Shown piece after piece: positions 43,015 to 54,162 of a DNA stretch of 64,000 nt. Position 1 is the stretch's first letter; every line of letters starts with the position of its first letter. Position numbers and translations under genes: made by a program. This DNA is from Prorocentrum cordatum (lineage: Eukaryota; Sar; Dinophyceae; Prorocentrales; Prorocentraceae): assembly GCA_963575745.1 (NCBI GenBank), contig CAUYUJ010016059.1:1984849-2048848 (forward strand), written 5' to 3'. The notes below the pieces were generated by a model. It worked only from the letters and a program-made list of their open reading frames with translations. It ran no database searches and was not told where the DNA came from.

Positions 43015-43270
43015 TCATCATCCTCCTCCTCCTCCTCCTCCTCCTCCTCCTCCTCCTCCTCCTCCTCCTCTGTCTTCTCATCCTGCCTCCTCCTTTCCCT
43101 CCTGCTCCTTCCTCTCCTCCGCCTCCGAGCCTCCTCCTCGTCCGCCTCCTCGTCCCTCTGTCCGTCTCCTCCTGCGCATCCTCGAGCCTCCGGATCCGGG
43201 GTGCGGGCTCCTTGACGCCCTTGGGCCTGCTCCTCAACGGTCTTCTGCTTCCTCCTCATCCTTCACCCTG
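43015..43270. repeat. CTC-rich satellite, right flank of the LINE
   Basis: Begins GCATCATCATCCTCCTCC, runs as perfect CTC triplets to about 43073, then becomes one satellite unit with GGGGTGCGGGCTCCTTGACGCC at 43196. It matches the satellite left of 34592. Confidence 0.8.
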
Positions 43271-43769
43271 AAGGCCTGGATGCTCAGGCATCGGAGGCGG
43301 CCCGAAGGGGCAGTCGACTAATGCATGGCGCACAGCGAGAGGCCTGCGAGCTTTCCCTGTTCAGCAATGGTCGAGAGTCCTTTGCCAGTTTTTGCGTAGT
43401 AGGCTCAGTCATCTGCAACGGCACCCCATCAGCATGGCAGCCCTAGCTGTGGTTGGGCAGAGCCACTCTTGGGTCACCCAGGTCAGGGGAAGTTGGGATA
43501 GCCCAGCCTCCGCCTCCTCAAAAGCCTTCACGGGGCCGTCTCGGCGTCGCGTCCCAGGTGGGACCGGACAGGGTGGACCACAAGGATCAATGTTCAGGCC
43601 ACCCGTGACACAAAGATCTTGTTGGCCTTAGTTGGAGACATGTTGTCGCTATTGAACGTCCGTGTCCGATCAGGCTCGCATGAGCCCTTGGATTTAACGT
43701 GCCCTTGGTCTAGTTCGTAGGTATCGACGTGTCAGGGCGCGTCAGTCAGTTAGTCTGACATCTTTCTCC
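43271..43769. other. Unique spacer within the satellite
   Basis: About 500 bp of ordinary-looking DNA with no recognised gene or repeat, possibly another insertion in the satellite. Confidence 0.4.
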
Positions 43770-45009
43770 TCCTGTTCATCCTCCTCCCTCCGTCTCCTAC
43801 TCCTCCATATCTTCGATCCTCGACGATCTGGGATGCGGCCTCCTGGGCGCCCCCTGGGCCTCCTCCCCAACGGTTTCCTTTTGCTCATTCTCCTGTTCCC
43901 TCTTACTGCTCCTCGTCCTTCTCGTCCTCCTCCCCCTCGTCTCCTATTCCTCTGCATCCTCGGTCCTCAGCAATTGGGGACGCGGGCTCCTGGGCGCCCC
44001 TGGGCCTCCTCCCCAGCGGTGTCTTGTTCCTTCTCATCCGTCTCCTCCTCCTCCTCCTCCTGCTCTCTCCTACTGCTGCTCCTCCTCCTCGTCCTCCTCC
44101 TCCTCGCGCAGGTTTCTTCTCCTCCGCATCCCCGGTCCTCAACGATAGGAAATGCGGGTTCTTGGGCACCCCTGGGCATCCCCTTCAGCGGTTTCATGCT
44201 GCTCCTCCTCGGTCTCCTCCTCCTCCTCCTCCTCCTCCTCCTCCTCCTTCCTCCGTCTCCTCCTCCTCCTCCTTTGCAGATTCGATCCTCACTGATCGGG
44301 GATGCTGGCGCCTGCACGTCCATGAGCCTCCTCCTCCTCAACGGTCCCTCGCTTCTCCTCGTCCTCCGTTTCCTTCTTTTAATTCTGTCTTCTCATTGCG
44401 CATCCTCGGCCCTCAACAATACGGGCTCGCCCTTCGTCCTTCTCCTCCTCAACGGACTCCTGCTCCTTCTCATCCTCCTCCTGCTTCCTCCTCCTCGATC
44501 CTCAACGGTTGGGGATGCGGGCTGCTGGACATCTCCTCCTCGACGGTCTCCTGTGCCTCCTCCTCCGTCTCTTCCTCCTGCTCTTGCCTCCTGCACCTCC
44601 TTCGCCTCATCTCTCCGCCCCCTCCCCATCCACATCCCTCAGGGATGCGGGCTCCTGGACGCCCTTGGGCCTCCTCCTCAACGGTTTCCTGCTGCGCCTT
44701 CTGCTCGCTCCTCCTGCGTCTCCTCCCCCTCCTCTCTCCGCCTCCTCCTCCGCACCTAGACTCTCAGGAGATGTGGGCTCCTGGACGCCTCCAGGCCTCC
44801 TCAACAGTTTCCTGCCCCTCCTCCTTCGTCTTCTCCTGCTCCCTCCTCCTGCTCCGCATCCCAGCCCTCCCTCCGTTCCCTCCGTCTCCGCATGTTCGAT
44901 CCTCAACGATCGGGCTTGCGGGCTCCTGGACGCCGCTGGGCCTCCTCCTCGACGGTATCTGTTTTCTCTTCTTCCTCCGTCTCCTCTTCCTGCTCCCTCC
45001 TCCCCCTGC
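43770..45009. repeat. CTC-rich satellite array, about ten units
   Basis: Variable-length units (about 90-170 bp) of CTCCTCCGTCTCC-rich DNA. Each contains CCTCAACGATCGGGGATGCG and GGCTCCTGGACGCC, for example near 43833, 43983, 44152, 44303, 44515, 44646, 44771 and 44918. Leucine/proline-rich frames through it are not genes. Confidence 0.85.
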
Positions 45010-45029
45010 CCGTGTCCATTTGGCTCAAG
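45010..45029 (+). other. Worn genomic copy of the dinoflagellate spliced leader
   Basis: CCGTGTCCATTTGGCTCAAG differs from DinoSL by two substitutions and one missing T, but keeps TTTGGCTCAAG. It abuts the CTC satellite on its left, exactly as the intact copy at 34592 does, and precedes a decayed ORF. Position and context make chance unlikely. Confidence 0.75.
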
Positions 45030-46267
45030 GCGGGTTTCACTGCCGTCCCGACTCTAGTGGCCCGAGGCCCGAGGTGGGCGGGCAGTCGTTTCCGCAGACC
45101 TGGTTGCTTCGGCCAGATGTTCACCATCTTCACCGTTTACAAGTTACTTTCTTGGCCGCCGCGAGACACGACCAACAGTTTCCTCTGCCATGGGGAATCT
45201 CATTGTGTGTCGTGCGGCAAGATGCTCGGAATGGACCTGGGCAGACGCCCTGGACACATTTTGCAACGCGTGTGGCCGCAACTTGTCCTGAATCACCCCT
45301 CGTGAATCAGTCGATGCTGGGGGAGGGCATGGAAGCCAACACCAGAAGGCCAAGCGCAACCGCTGGCCACCCTGGGCAAAGATGGCGCAGGGGAGCCGGA
45401 CCACAACGATGTAGTTCACCAGGCCCCGGCAAGACGTTTTGACGACGATGTTGATGGCCGAGACGAGGTATTCATAAACACCTAGACCTTTCTGTTTGGG
45501 AAGAAGACGGTCGGCCCCTCAGGCAGGCAGTACTTCGCAGCGCTCGAGGACTTGAGGCAGGCCAAATCCCAGGCCTGGGGCAATAATAGCTTGGACGCCA
45601 AGGGTCAGTCTTTGGCAGACCAACTACAGCGCCAGCACAGGCGGCTGGAGTCCACGGAGGGTGGGCTCGCGACGAACCTTGTTTGTTTCGAGACGGCAGC
45701 TTGCGACCAGCCCGTCGCGAACTGCAATGAGCTGCATGGGGGGCCCAGCAGCTCAAGGCCCAGCGTGCTGCCGCTGCCCGCGCTGCAGCGGCCGAGGCAG
45801 CAGCAAAGCTCGACGGGGGCATGGGCGCGGGCCACCAGGACAAGACCTCCACGGAGTTCGTGACACAACGCTTCCCTGAAAAAGTGCCATCGGCAATCAA
45901 GGAAGAGCTGCCGAGGACACGCGGCCAGCTGGGCGCGGAATGGAATGTTGTTGTGGCGCGTCTGGCACAACCTCTACAGGCACCTGCTGATGTGCCACGG
46001 CAAGCCGCTGATGTGCCTGTTCCAGCAGCGTATATACTCGCACCAGCAGAGGAGGTGGAAATCGACTCTGACCAGCAGAGGAAGCGCACCACCGAGACGC
46101 GCACCATCGAAGAACGAGCCCTCGACGGTGCCGAGAAGGGCCCCAAGGCGCCCGATTGCATTCGCGACGAGGCCGCCAAGGCGCAGGCAACCCTCGCCGA
46201 GCGCCAGCCAGGATCGTCGGCGCGCGCGCCATCAGCCAAGGTGGCCTTCAGTCAGAAACCCGGGTAA
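45030..46267 (+). pseudogene. Decayed SL-tagged ORF1-like retrogene
   Basis: After the worn leader, ATG at 45190 gives MGNLIVCRAARCSEWTWADA then FCNACGRNL, with four cysteines that could be a zinc-binding start; a stop follows at once. Coding-like sequence resumes in other frames. QAKSQAWGNNSLDAKGQSLA is near 45560, an Ala-rich helix (LKAQRAAAAARAAAAEAAAK) near 45755, then TQRFPEKVPSAIKEELPRTR and EVEIDSDQQRKRTTETRTIE, to a TAA near 46265. Zinc finger then coiled coil is the layout of the ORF1 at 34730, so I infer a retroelement ORF1 or a similar retroposed gene. Several frameshifts; inactive. Confidence 0.5.
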
Positions 46268-49200
46268 CATTTCAAGCATTGCCATGGTCAATATCAGCAG
46301 TCTGGTTAGCACCCTAGGAGGAGTCGGCTTGCAGGGGGGGCCGGGCGCGGGGGGGGCGCCAACGACCGCGCCGATTCCATCGCGGCCCGCTGCCCCTTCC
46401 CGGGACTCTCAGGAATCCTCTGGGCCCAGTCGGCCTCGCAGTCGGCGCCGGCGTCGCGTCGCCCGCGAGCGCCAGCTGGCGGGCGGGCCGACCTTGTTGC
46501 GCTGTTCGGCGCGAGAGACCCGCGCGGGCCTCGCGCTGTGCCCGCGCCCCAGGGCGGCGGCCCAGGCCCTTGTAGCCTCCCGCGCTGACGCGATGGCCTC
46601 GCGCGCGGCGCAGGAGCGGGCGCCGCCGACCGTTCGGTTCGGTTCCGCGCACTTCTCATATGCGACAACGCAAAGCCCCCCATGCTGCTCGCGCGCTTTG
46701 CGCGCTGAGTAGCATGGGGGGCGACGGCCGCGCGTTCAATGGGAAGCCGCAGACCAAGTTTCCATTCCCGCGCGCGAGGCGGGGCATGAACTTACAGATG
46801 CGCCGACGGTCGAGAACTCGCTCGCGCGCCCGCGCCTGCGATGTTGGGCGTGCGCACTGGGCCCGGAAATCTGCGGTTCGGCCGCCCATGCGCCCCAAAA
46901 ATCGCCCCGCCCCCCCCCCGCCCCCCTCCCCTTCCAAACTCTTCCGCGCTCCTGGAAAAACCATGCCGCCGAGGCGGGAGCTCGGGCCGCGGCCCGACGG
47001 CCCCCGGGGCACAGGGGAATCAAAGGAATCAGTACGGAATCAGTGCAGAATCAAAACAGAACCGGCACAACTGCGACCCCTGATTCTAGCGGAATCAAAA
47101 GAATCAGTACGGAATCAATGCGGAATCAAAGCAGGAATCGGCGATGGAACCAGAATCGGCCAGAACGGGGAAGTAGGCCAGAATCGGTCTCAGAACCCAT
47201 GGAGAGAGGCTTTTTTTCCCGCGAGTTCATTGCGGCGGGACCGCGGCGCGGGCGCGCCGCGCGACTTCGCTGGTTCAGCGAGGCGCGCAGTCGGCGGTCA
47301 GGGTGAACAGGTTGTTTTCAAGGCGATATCCTGGCGGCGCGCTGGCGCATTGCGCATTTGCGTATTCCTGGCGGGCTGTTTGAGGGCGACCCGGCAGCGT
47401 CGGCCGAATGGCCCGCAAATGCCGCGCGGCCGATCGCGCGCCCCACGCGGTCACGTCGACCGCCGTGTGCCGCGACGGCCGCGCGCCCCGGACCGCGCCA
47501 TTCCCGCGTTGGATTGGACGGCGCAGCGCCCGTCCTCCAAAAGTCGTTACATGCATATCGCGCGTGTCGAGCCAGCAGCAATCGCTCCCAGAAGCAGCCT
47601 TGACAGGCGCCCCATGCCCGTTGTCGCCCGGTTCCGATCCAAATCATAGTTTCTTAGGATGCGCTTGCGCGAATGCGAGCGCGCGGGCAAGTAACGCGTG
47701 CGCGCGCTCGGCGCAGCCTGGGAAATCTTACATGGAGCCCCCCGGGGGCGCGGGGCGCCGGCGACGCTTCTGCCCGCCTCCCGCGCGCCCGACCCCCCCC
47801 GCAAGCCGACTCCTCCTATAGCACCCTCCAGATCGTCGGCCTCTAGGGGCGGGGGGGGGGGGCGCGTAGTCCTTGCTTCAGTCATGCAGGTAGCAGCGGG
47901 GCAGAGTCGTCCATCTGTAATGGCTGACGACTTCAATGGCGCCGCTACAGCGACGGAGACAGGCCTGCCCGCGCTCGCACGCGTTCAAGTTTCTTTGGGG
48001 CCAGACAAGCCCACCTTCGACAATGAGAAGATCAGGTGTGCGATTGGACATTGCAGTTCTAGTCGTATACCTAGTCGTCAAATCCGAATTTTCGAGATCC
48101 TATTGGTTCTCAGTGTCTCGAGCATAGTCTGAAGCAGCCTGGGGCCTTAGCCGACTACCATAGCCATTATCTAAGCCACCTTTTCTCACCCCGCTCGGAT
48201 CCTTTTTTCGGCCCTTGGGGCCGCGCAATCAGGTGGTTCCGAAGTTTGGTGAGCTTGAGATTTGGGGAGGTTTCCCTGGCGAGGTTGAGCCGACAAGGCC
48301 CGCGCAATTTCTTCGCCAGACCTCGCTGAAGCCACGGGCGCGGCCACAGCGCGGGCGACGCGCCCGCCGCCCGCGGCGCCCCCGCCGACGCACCGCGCAG
48401 GAATGCAAGGCGCGGGGGCCCAGGCGCCCGCGCCCTAGTGGATCAAAGCGAACGCTGTCGAATGGCAGGCGCCGAAGAATTGGGGGAACGCAGTTGCCAG
48501 TCTTGAGGGGGGCGAGGAGCTGGATGAAACATGTCAGATAAGTTATTGGACAGGGGCAGCCGGGGGAGATGCAACAGGCCCAGCCTCACCTCGCGTCGCC
48601 GCCGACAGATTCAGCGCAAAGTGCCAAGTATTCTGCCTCGTCTTCTAGCGCCAGAACGCGCGCGCAGGCCGCCCTTCTGATGGTCAGGAGCAGGCGATCG
48701 CAGATTTGGACTCCAATCGAGGGCGGAAAAGAAGGGGGTGATGACTGGGGGGGGGGGGGGGATATCATGGCGTAGGATATGATATTTCCCAAGATTTCAT
48801 GGCGCTTCTCCGTATTTCATTACGTCCCTGGCCCCCCCGCTGGGCCGCGCACGTGCCGCCGGTCATGATTTGTACCCCCCCCCCCCTCTGGGACACCCCC
48901 CTCCTGGCCGCTCCCGATCCAAGCGCCCTGCGGGCCCCGGACAGCGAGCCCTCCCGGGGCCGCTTGGAGGACTGCAACGTTTGGGAACAATGTGTCAGCG
49001 AAGCTACGACTACAGGGATTGACCGGACTCGCGGGTGGAGCCATCCGTCAGCCAGTTGGCAGCCTCCCGGGGCTTTTTGAAACCCCGCCAAGCACAAATG
49101 GCCGGGGCGAACGGTTGATTTTTCGGAACCAGAGCATCAGCGCCTCTCGACGCTGTGGCAGTCAGTCCCGCAGCAAGCGGAGCATCACGTTGCTGAGGAG

Positions 49201-50956
49201 GGGGGGCTCGACTTCGACGACGCTGCCCCGTCTCAGTTGAGGGGCGCCACTGCAAGTTTCAGCGCGAGTACTCCCAGGCTGGGCTTCGCTTTCGCCATTT
49301 CAGCTTTCTCGAAGGATCCCGCTTAGGGCTCGTGCGCAGAACGAGATGATAGCGACTCTCCCAGTCCTCATCGAGCAGCGCAAGGCGGGGCCCGCGCCGG
49401 GCCCCGGCTATTGGGGCGTCGGCGCGATGCCTGGTCCGCGGAAGGTTTGGGTGACATGTCGCCTAGATGTTTGGTTCTCTGGAATGCATCCATTCTCGGG
49501 GCGAGTTTGCGCACCGAGCTGGAAAGATATTTTTGGTGGCCATCGTCGACCAGGCCATGGGGGCCGAGGGCCGCCACCTGGGCTCCAGGCAGGCGCGCGC
49601 TGGGGACGTCTCGCTGGGCATTATTGATCTGCGCGGGCACAGCGGTAGGCGCTTCTGGATGGGAGCGCGCGCAAGGCGCACTTGTTCGGACCCCCGTCGC
49701 TGCCATCGTTTGCAACTGGCGTCGGCCGCCCCGCCGTGGGCGCCAGGATCCTGGCTCCTCTTGCAGGGCGCCCCGCGCGCGGCAATGCTGCGGCACGCTG
49801 GGCGGCAATTTTTATAGTGCGGCAGTCTCGTTTGCCTCCAGCTGGCATTTGGGTGAAGAGCTACCCCGCGTTCAGACCGCGATCTAGCCACCAGTTCAAG
49901 ACGAACGCACTGATCGTGGATTTTGTCTCGGCCTCAGGTTGCAGGCATCTGTCGATCGTTTGCGATTTGAAAGTTGGCGTCGCTCGTCATTCGGCGGCTG
50001 TCGTCGTAGCGCCCGCGCCAGGGACCCCAGCCAGTCTGGACAGCAAGCTCGGGCAGCGGGCTGGCCCTGGTGCCTAGGCGCGAAAGGGCAACCAGCTTCG
50101 CTTGCCTTTCTCGGCGAAGAATTGCACGTCAGTTGCCGGGCCACGGAGCGAATGCAGGAAGCTGAAAGAGGACGAACCCGCAGATTGCGCGTTTTCCGGG
50201 CGGCTGGCGACGGCGCAAATCAGGCGTTCGCAGCAAGCCGGGCCCGTCGGGTTTGTGGTTTTGGGACTCGCAGAGCATGAAGTGAGGCAGTCTGGGACCC
50301 CCCCGTCAAGATCGCAGGGCCCCAAGTGGCGCTCCTAGGGGGCGTAATTTGGAGGTCTCGACAGCGGCCGCGCCCGCACTTGCTCTGGGGGAGCGATATT
50401 CAGCAACAGGATGAGTTGTGGTTGGCTCGTCAGACCCCTTCGTTCGAATTTGCTGTTCTGGCTGTGGACATTTCCCTCGACGGGGAGAAGGCGGATTTGA
50501 CGACGCTAGGTGCAGTGGCCGTTTGGGCCGCCCACACGCGCAGGTAGAGGCCTGGCTACTGGGGGGGGAGAAGGGGGGGTGCGAGACGGTTTCGATTGTT
50601 TGGCTGGGTGGTGGGGGCCCCTCGCCGTTCGGGACTCGGCAGGCCTCCTGGGGGCTGACGGCCCTGACGGCCACGCAAAGGCTTCAGGTGCGAGTCTCAA
50701 AGGAGCTCTTTCAGGTCATCATTGCGCGGCTGGCGGTGGCGGCGGCCTCGCAAGCACTGGGTTGGAGCAGGCATCCAGCCCCGCTGAGCTGGGGGCCGAG
50801 ATGTGCTCCGTCTTGGCACATGCTACCAGCAGAGCGCTCGTCGCGATGCCAGCGGCCATGCTGACATGTTTTGATCCACGTGAATTCGGTCAGGCCGGCA
50901 GGGCGCCGTCGGCAGTTCTGGCCACTCGTATGCCCAGGTTACATCGCCTTCTAGGG
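46268..50956. other. GC-rich stretch with no recognised gene
   Basis: No protein family recognised on either strand. Landmarks are a hairpin at 46675-46722, a GGAATCA-type short repeat at 47010-47170, G or C homopolymer runs near 46905, 47845, 48750 and 48880, and very GC-rich DNA at 48340-48440. Open frames such as 49467-49817 have some ordinary composition but no motif; they may be old gene or element fragments. Confidence 0.35.
46675..46722. repeat. Near-perfect hairpin, arms about 22 bp
   Basis: GCCCCCCATGCTGCTCGCGC and its mirror GCGCTGAGTAGCATGGGGGGC surround a TTT-centred loop. Two or three mismatches in the arms. Confidence 0.8.
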
Positions 50957-51127
50957 GTACACTCCAGGCGATGCTTAAGAAAACCCAAGTTTTCGGCCAG
51001 AGTCTCGATTGTTCTTAGTGTTTCAATGTAGATCCTAAGATTTGAATAGACATTCTGGATTTTTATTCAAATTCTGAGACTATGAATTTCTTAACCCATG
51101 ATTTCTAAAGCATCTCGCAGGGTGTAC
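50957..51127. mobile_element. TIR element (MITE-like), copy 2, about 171 bp
   Basis: Same element as 13451-13623: GTACACTCCAGGCGATGCTT at the left, CTAAAGCATCTCGCAGGGTG at the right. The interior (TTTTCGGCCAGAGTCTCGAT, ATTCTGAGACTATGAATTTC) is about 85% identical to copy 1 by eye. It is AT-rich in GC-rich surroundings with no ORF. Confidence 0.82.
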
Positions 51128-53231
51128 GTCTGGAGGAGGTTTCTGTTCGCGTGTGCCCCCCGCGCGCATCCGCCTCTTGTCGGATGGGGTGAGGTTGGGA
51201 AGTGCTGGCGGCCGGCTCAGAAAAAATACCCCACGGAGTTGTGCAAGCGTGCTCGCGCAGTCCATGCTGTAATCGCTTTTGACCACGCTTTCTGGGCAGT
51301 CGCGACTGCCAGATCCGAGCCTGGCGATGAACATGAGTGTGCGGAGATGTTGCAGCTTGTGTCGACTATACCTCCATTGATGTTTCTGCCCCAGCTACGG
51401 GGCCAGATTTTGCTTTTCGCTCGGCAAGCATCAGGAAGAAGGCGGCGGCAAGGACGGCTGATATTCTGGGGCTTCAGCCTCCTTAGTTTGATGCACCGCC
51501 GAATGAACGCATTGAGCTCGACTGTTCCCATCGCATTGCTACAGCGGCTGCAGAGGATCAAGTGGCCGTGGATTTCAGTCCAGACCGCGAGGTCGTGCAT
51601 ACAGATATTCCGGATTGCACAATAAAAGGGGTTGTTCTGATTTGGGAGGGGGTCTGATTTGAGCAGTTTTGGAGGCTTCCAGGGGTTCTCAAAGGGCCGC
51701 CCCTTCATGGCTGGTCTGCGGGGGTCTAGACTTGTTCGTCTGGGAGGGTTGTGGTCCCCTCCCTTTTATGACGAAATGCGGAGTCTGTTCGCCACTCTTG
51801 AAGCTCCGGCGGCGAGCGAGGGGGAGAAGTGAGAAGGAGAAGACCTCCTCAGCTTCTCGGAAGGCGGCGGGGCTTTCCAGAAGCCCGCTGGGCGTCTGAT
51901 AGGTGAGAGGTCTTCTGTGTCTTCGGGGTCTTAAATAAGACAACTTCTTAGAAGGCCCGGGGACTTCCGAGCCTTCTGAGAGAGCCCGCCCCTTTTCACT
52001 TCCCCCCCGGCCTCGCCGGTCGTGAAGATGGTCGTCGCCGCCGTCGGCGGCGAGGCCCGCGACGCGCGACGGGGTCGTTGAAGTTGTCGTCAGCGTTGGC
52101 GTCGCCGCCGCCGCCGTCGCCGATGAGGCCCGCGACGCGCGACGCCGGCCGCCCCACGACGCGCGACGGGGTGGCGCTGCCGCCGCCGCTGGACGGCAGG
52201 CGCCCGCCACTCGCCGCCAGCCGGGCGGCAGGTGAGGGGGAGGGATAGCAGATCGGTACGAAGACCCCCCCCCGAAAACATTGAACGAAGACAGAAGGCC
52301 GCCTGCCCCACAGCGGCCGCTGCCGGGTATATGGACAACGTGTGTTGTTGGGCATCGTGCCCATTCTTCCCGTACCCGTTCTGGGCGTCCAGAACAGAGG
52401 AGGGACGTTTTCGAGGACCATCAGTCGTTGAAGGTACGGTGAGGGCATTGGATAAGGCACCATCTTTCTTTCTTTCTAGCTCGTGGGGTCCAGATCTGAA
52501 GGACAGCAATGACTTCGCATAGTCGTGCCTGTCACGCGTAGCAGAACCTCTAAGCCTCCCAACGGGGATTTTCCCTGAGGAGGCTTATCCTACGACGCCG
52601 ACGATGTCTGCACAAAAGATGTAATCCACACTCGGCCACACAAACACGCACGGGCCCTGCCAGCACGCGCCCGATGCATATAACACCTTGGAGGTGCGGC
52701 CAGCCTGAGGCACGCGGGCCCTTCCCCGAGCGGGAACATTTGCCCCTCGAGCGACCACTCTTGCCCCCATTTCCACGACCAGGCGGCCTCACGGGAATGC
52801 TAACCGTCGGAGTCCCGGGTAAGCGTACCCCCATCCCCATCCTGCCACGGTATCTCAGCCCCACCATCCCACCACCCCAGTTGAGGAGAGGCGCCTCAAA
52901 ACCCACAGGGAGTAGCCCATGTACCCATCCAGCGGGGTAGATCGGCCAGTGGGGCCCAGGCCACTCCAGTGGGGATCAGGATCGCTCAAACGAAGCTCAT
53001 TTGAAAGGGAGAGTGGGGATGTACGAAGCTGGGGAGAGAGATATAGACGCAGACACTAATAAACGTCGATGCCCAGCCACGGGGTCGCGGCGTGCCATGG
53101 GCAGTGGGGATTACTCTGCGAACACAGCCTGGTTTGGTTCCCGCGGACGCTCGACCGTCCACAGCCAGTGGACAACGGTGAGCCAGACATGGGGACAGGG
53201 AGCGTGACTTAGAGGGGACCCCGCTGCCTCT
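51128..53231. other. Spacer with no recognised gene
   Basis: An open + frame at 51098-51625 (for example AVIAFDHAFWAVATA) has no family match I know. 51690-52200 is purine-rich then GCCGCC-rich, with GAGGCCCGCGACGCGCGACG repeated near 52049 and 52123. The remainder is plain. Confidence 0.35.
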
Positions 53232-53450
53232 AGGCCTCCTACATGGGGTCGGAGTAGACGGGGTCGGAGGATTGCGCCCCATCGCCGATGCATCGGCGAT
53301 GCGGCGCGATGCCGAGCCCGATTTGCTCCGAGTCGACGTCGACGGTGCATCGCCGATGCATCGCCGGTGCATCGCCGATGCATCGCCGATGTATCGGCGA
53401 TGCGGCGCGATCCTCCGACCCCATCTTCTTCGACCCCACCTAGGAGGCCT
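53232..53450. mobile_element. Foldback element with 60-bp inverted arms
   Basis: Arm 53232-53291 pairs with 53391-53450 at 52 of 60 positions without gaps. The arms begin AGGCCTCCTA and contain GGTCGGAGGA. The 99-bp centre is packed with the palindrome CATCGGCGATG and TGCATCGCCGATGCA. No ORF. It could be a MITE or a satellite-derived palindrome. Confidence 0.75.
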
Positions 53451-53527
53451 CTACTACCAGCGATGCGGCGCTACGGTGAGGTATGTAACCAGAGGATGAC
53501 GTGCCGTGTGTGGCTTGAGCAGGTGGG

Positions 53528-53575
53528 AAGGGTCTGCGAGTGTGTTGTGCGAAGGGTCTGCGAGTGTGTTGTGCA
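53528..53575. repeat. Short tandem duplication (24 bp twice)
   Basis: GAAGGGTCTGCGAGTGTGTT occurs twice in tandem, 24 bp apart. Confidence 0.8.
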
Positions 53576-53802
53576 ATCTTCCAGCTGGCGCGTGTTGTTG
53601 GCGGGATGGTGTAACCTAGCTGGCTTCTGGCTTAGAGGTAACCAAACAAAAAACAATGGAAGTGTAACAACAGATGGGAAGTGGAGGGGAATTGGGCCTG
53701 TCTGTCGGTCTGACGATTATGTAGCCGCCGTTGCCGCCCCGTCGCCGCATGTCGTCTGGGCCGGTCAGGATGGTAACCTCTTTTCGGTGCGCTCGAGGAG
53801 GA

Positions 53803-53890
53803 GGAGGAGGAGGAGGAGGAGGAGGAGGAGGAGGAGGAGGAAGGGGAGGGGGAGGAGGAGGAGGAGGAGGAGGAGGAGGAGGAGGAGGAA
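53803..53890. repeat. GGA microsatellite
   Basis: About 28 GGA/AGG triplets with one GGAAGGGGAGG interruption, lying upstream of the second retrotransposon. Confidence 0.92.
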
Positions 53891-54162
53891 GCCCATCTGG
53901 CCTCTGGCGGGCCGGGGCCGTGAACGATCATCCGTTCGGCCTGATCGTTCGATCGCGCCGATCGACTCACGCCAATCGTGATCGGCCGCCCGCGGGGCCG
54001 GGCTCGCGCGCCGCGGCGGGTCGGCGATAGCCGACGCCGCAGCCGCGACCCTGCGCCTGGCTGCGCGCCCGCTGGCGCGCCACGTGGGGCCAGACGCCTC
54101 TGGAGCCCGCCTGGCACAGGCGGGAGAGGGCACGCCGCTCCTCGGCGAGGGCCCTGCTGCGC

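Larger units (their letters stand above)
34592..43015 (+). mobile_element. SL-tagged non-LTR retrotransposon (LINE), defective
   Basis: About 8.4 kb running from DinoSL to the resumption of CTC-rich satellite near 43015. Contents in order: ORF1 with zinc finger and coiled coil, APE-type endonuclease, a tandemly duplicated linker, reverse transcriptase, zinc knuckle, RNase H, more zinc fingers, and a Pro/Arg/Ser-rich tail. Both flanks are the same CTC satellite, so the element interrupts it. Domain order endonuclease-RT-RNase H fits LINEs of the I/R1-like side of the tree; the exact clade is not settled. At least three frameshifts and a lost endonuclease glutamate make it inactive. Confidence 0.85.

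Noticed and set aside
49346-50560. A decayed endonuclease domain in the GC-rich spacer
   Set aside because: Some frames look mildly protein-like, but I could not find the QET, DxN or DH motifs in order.
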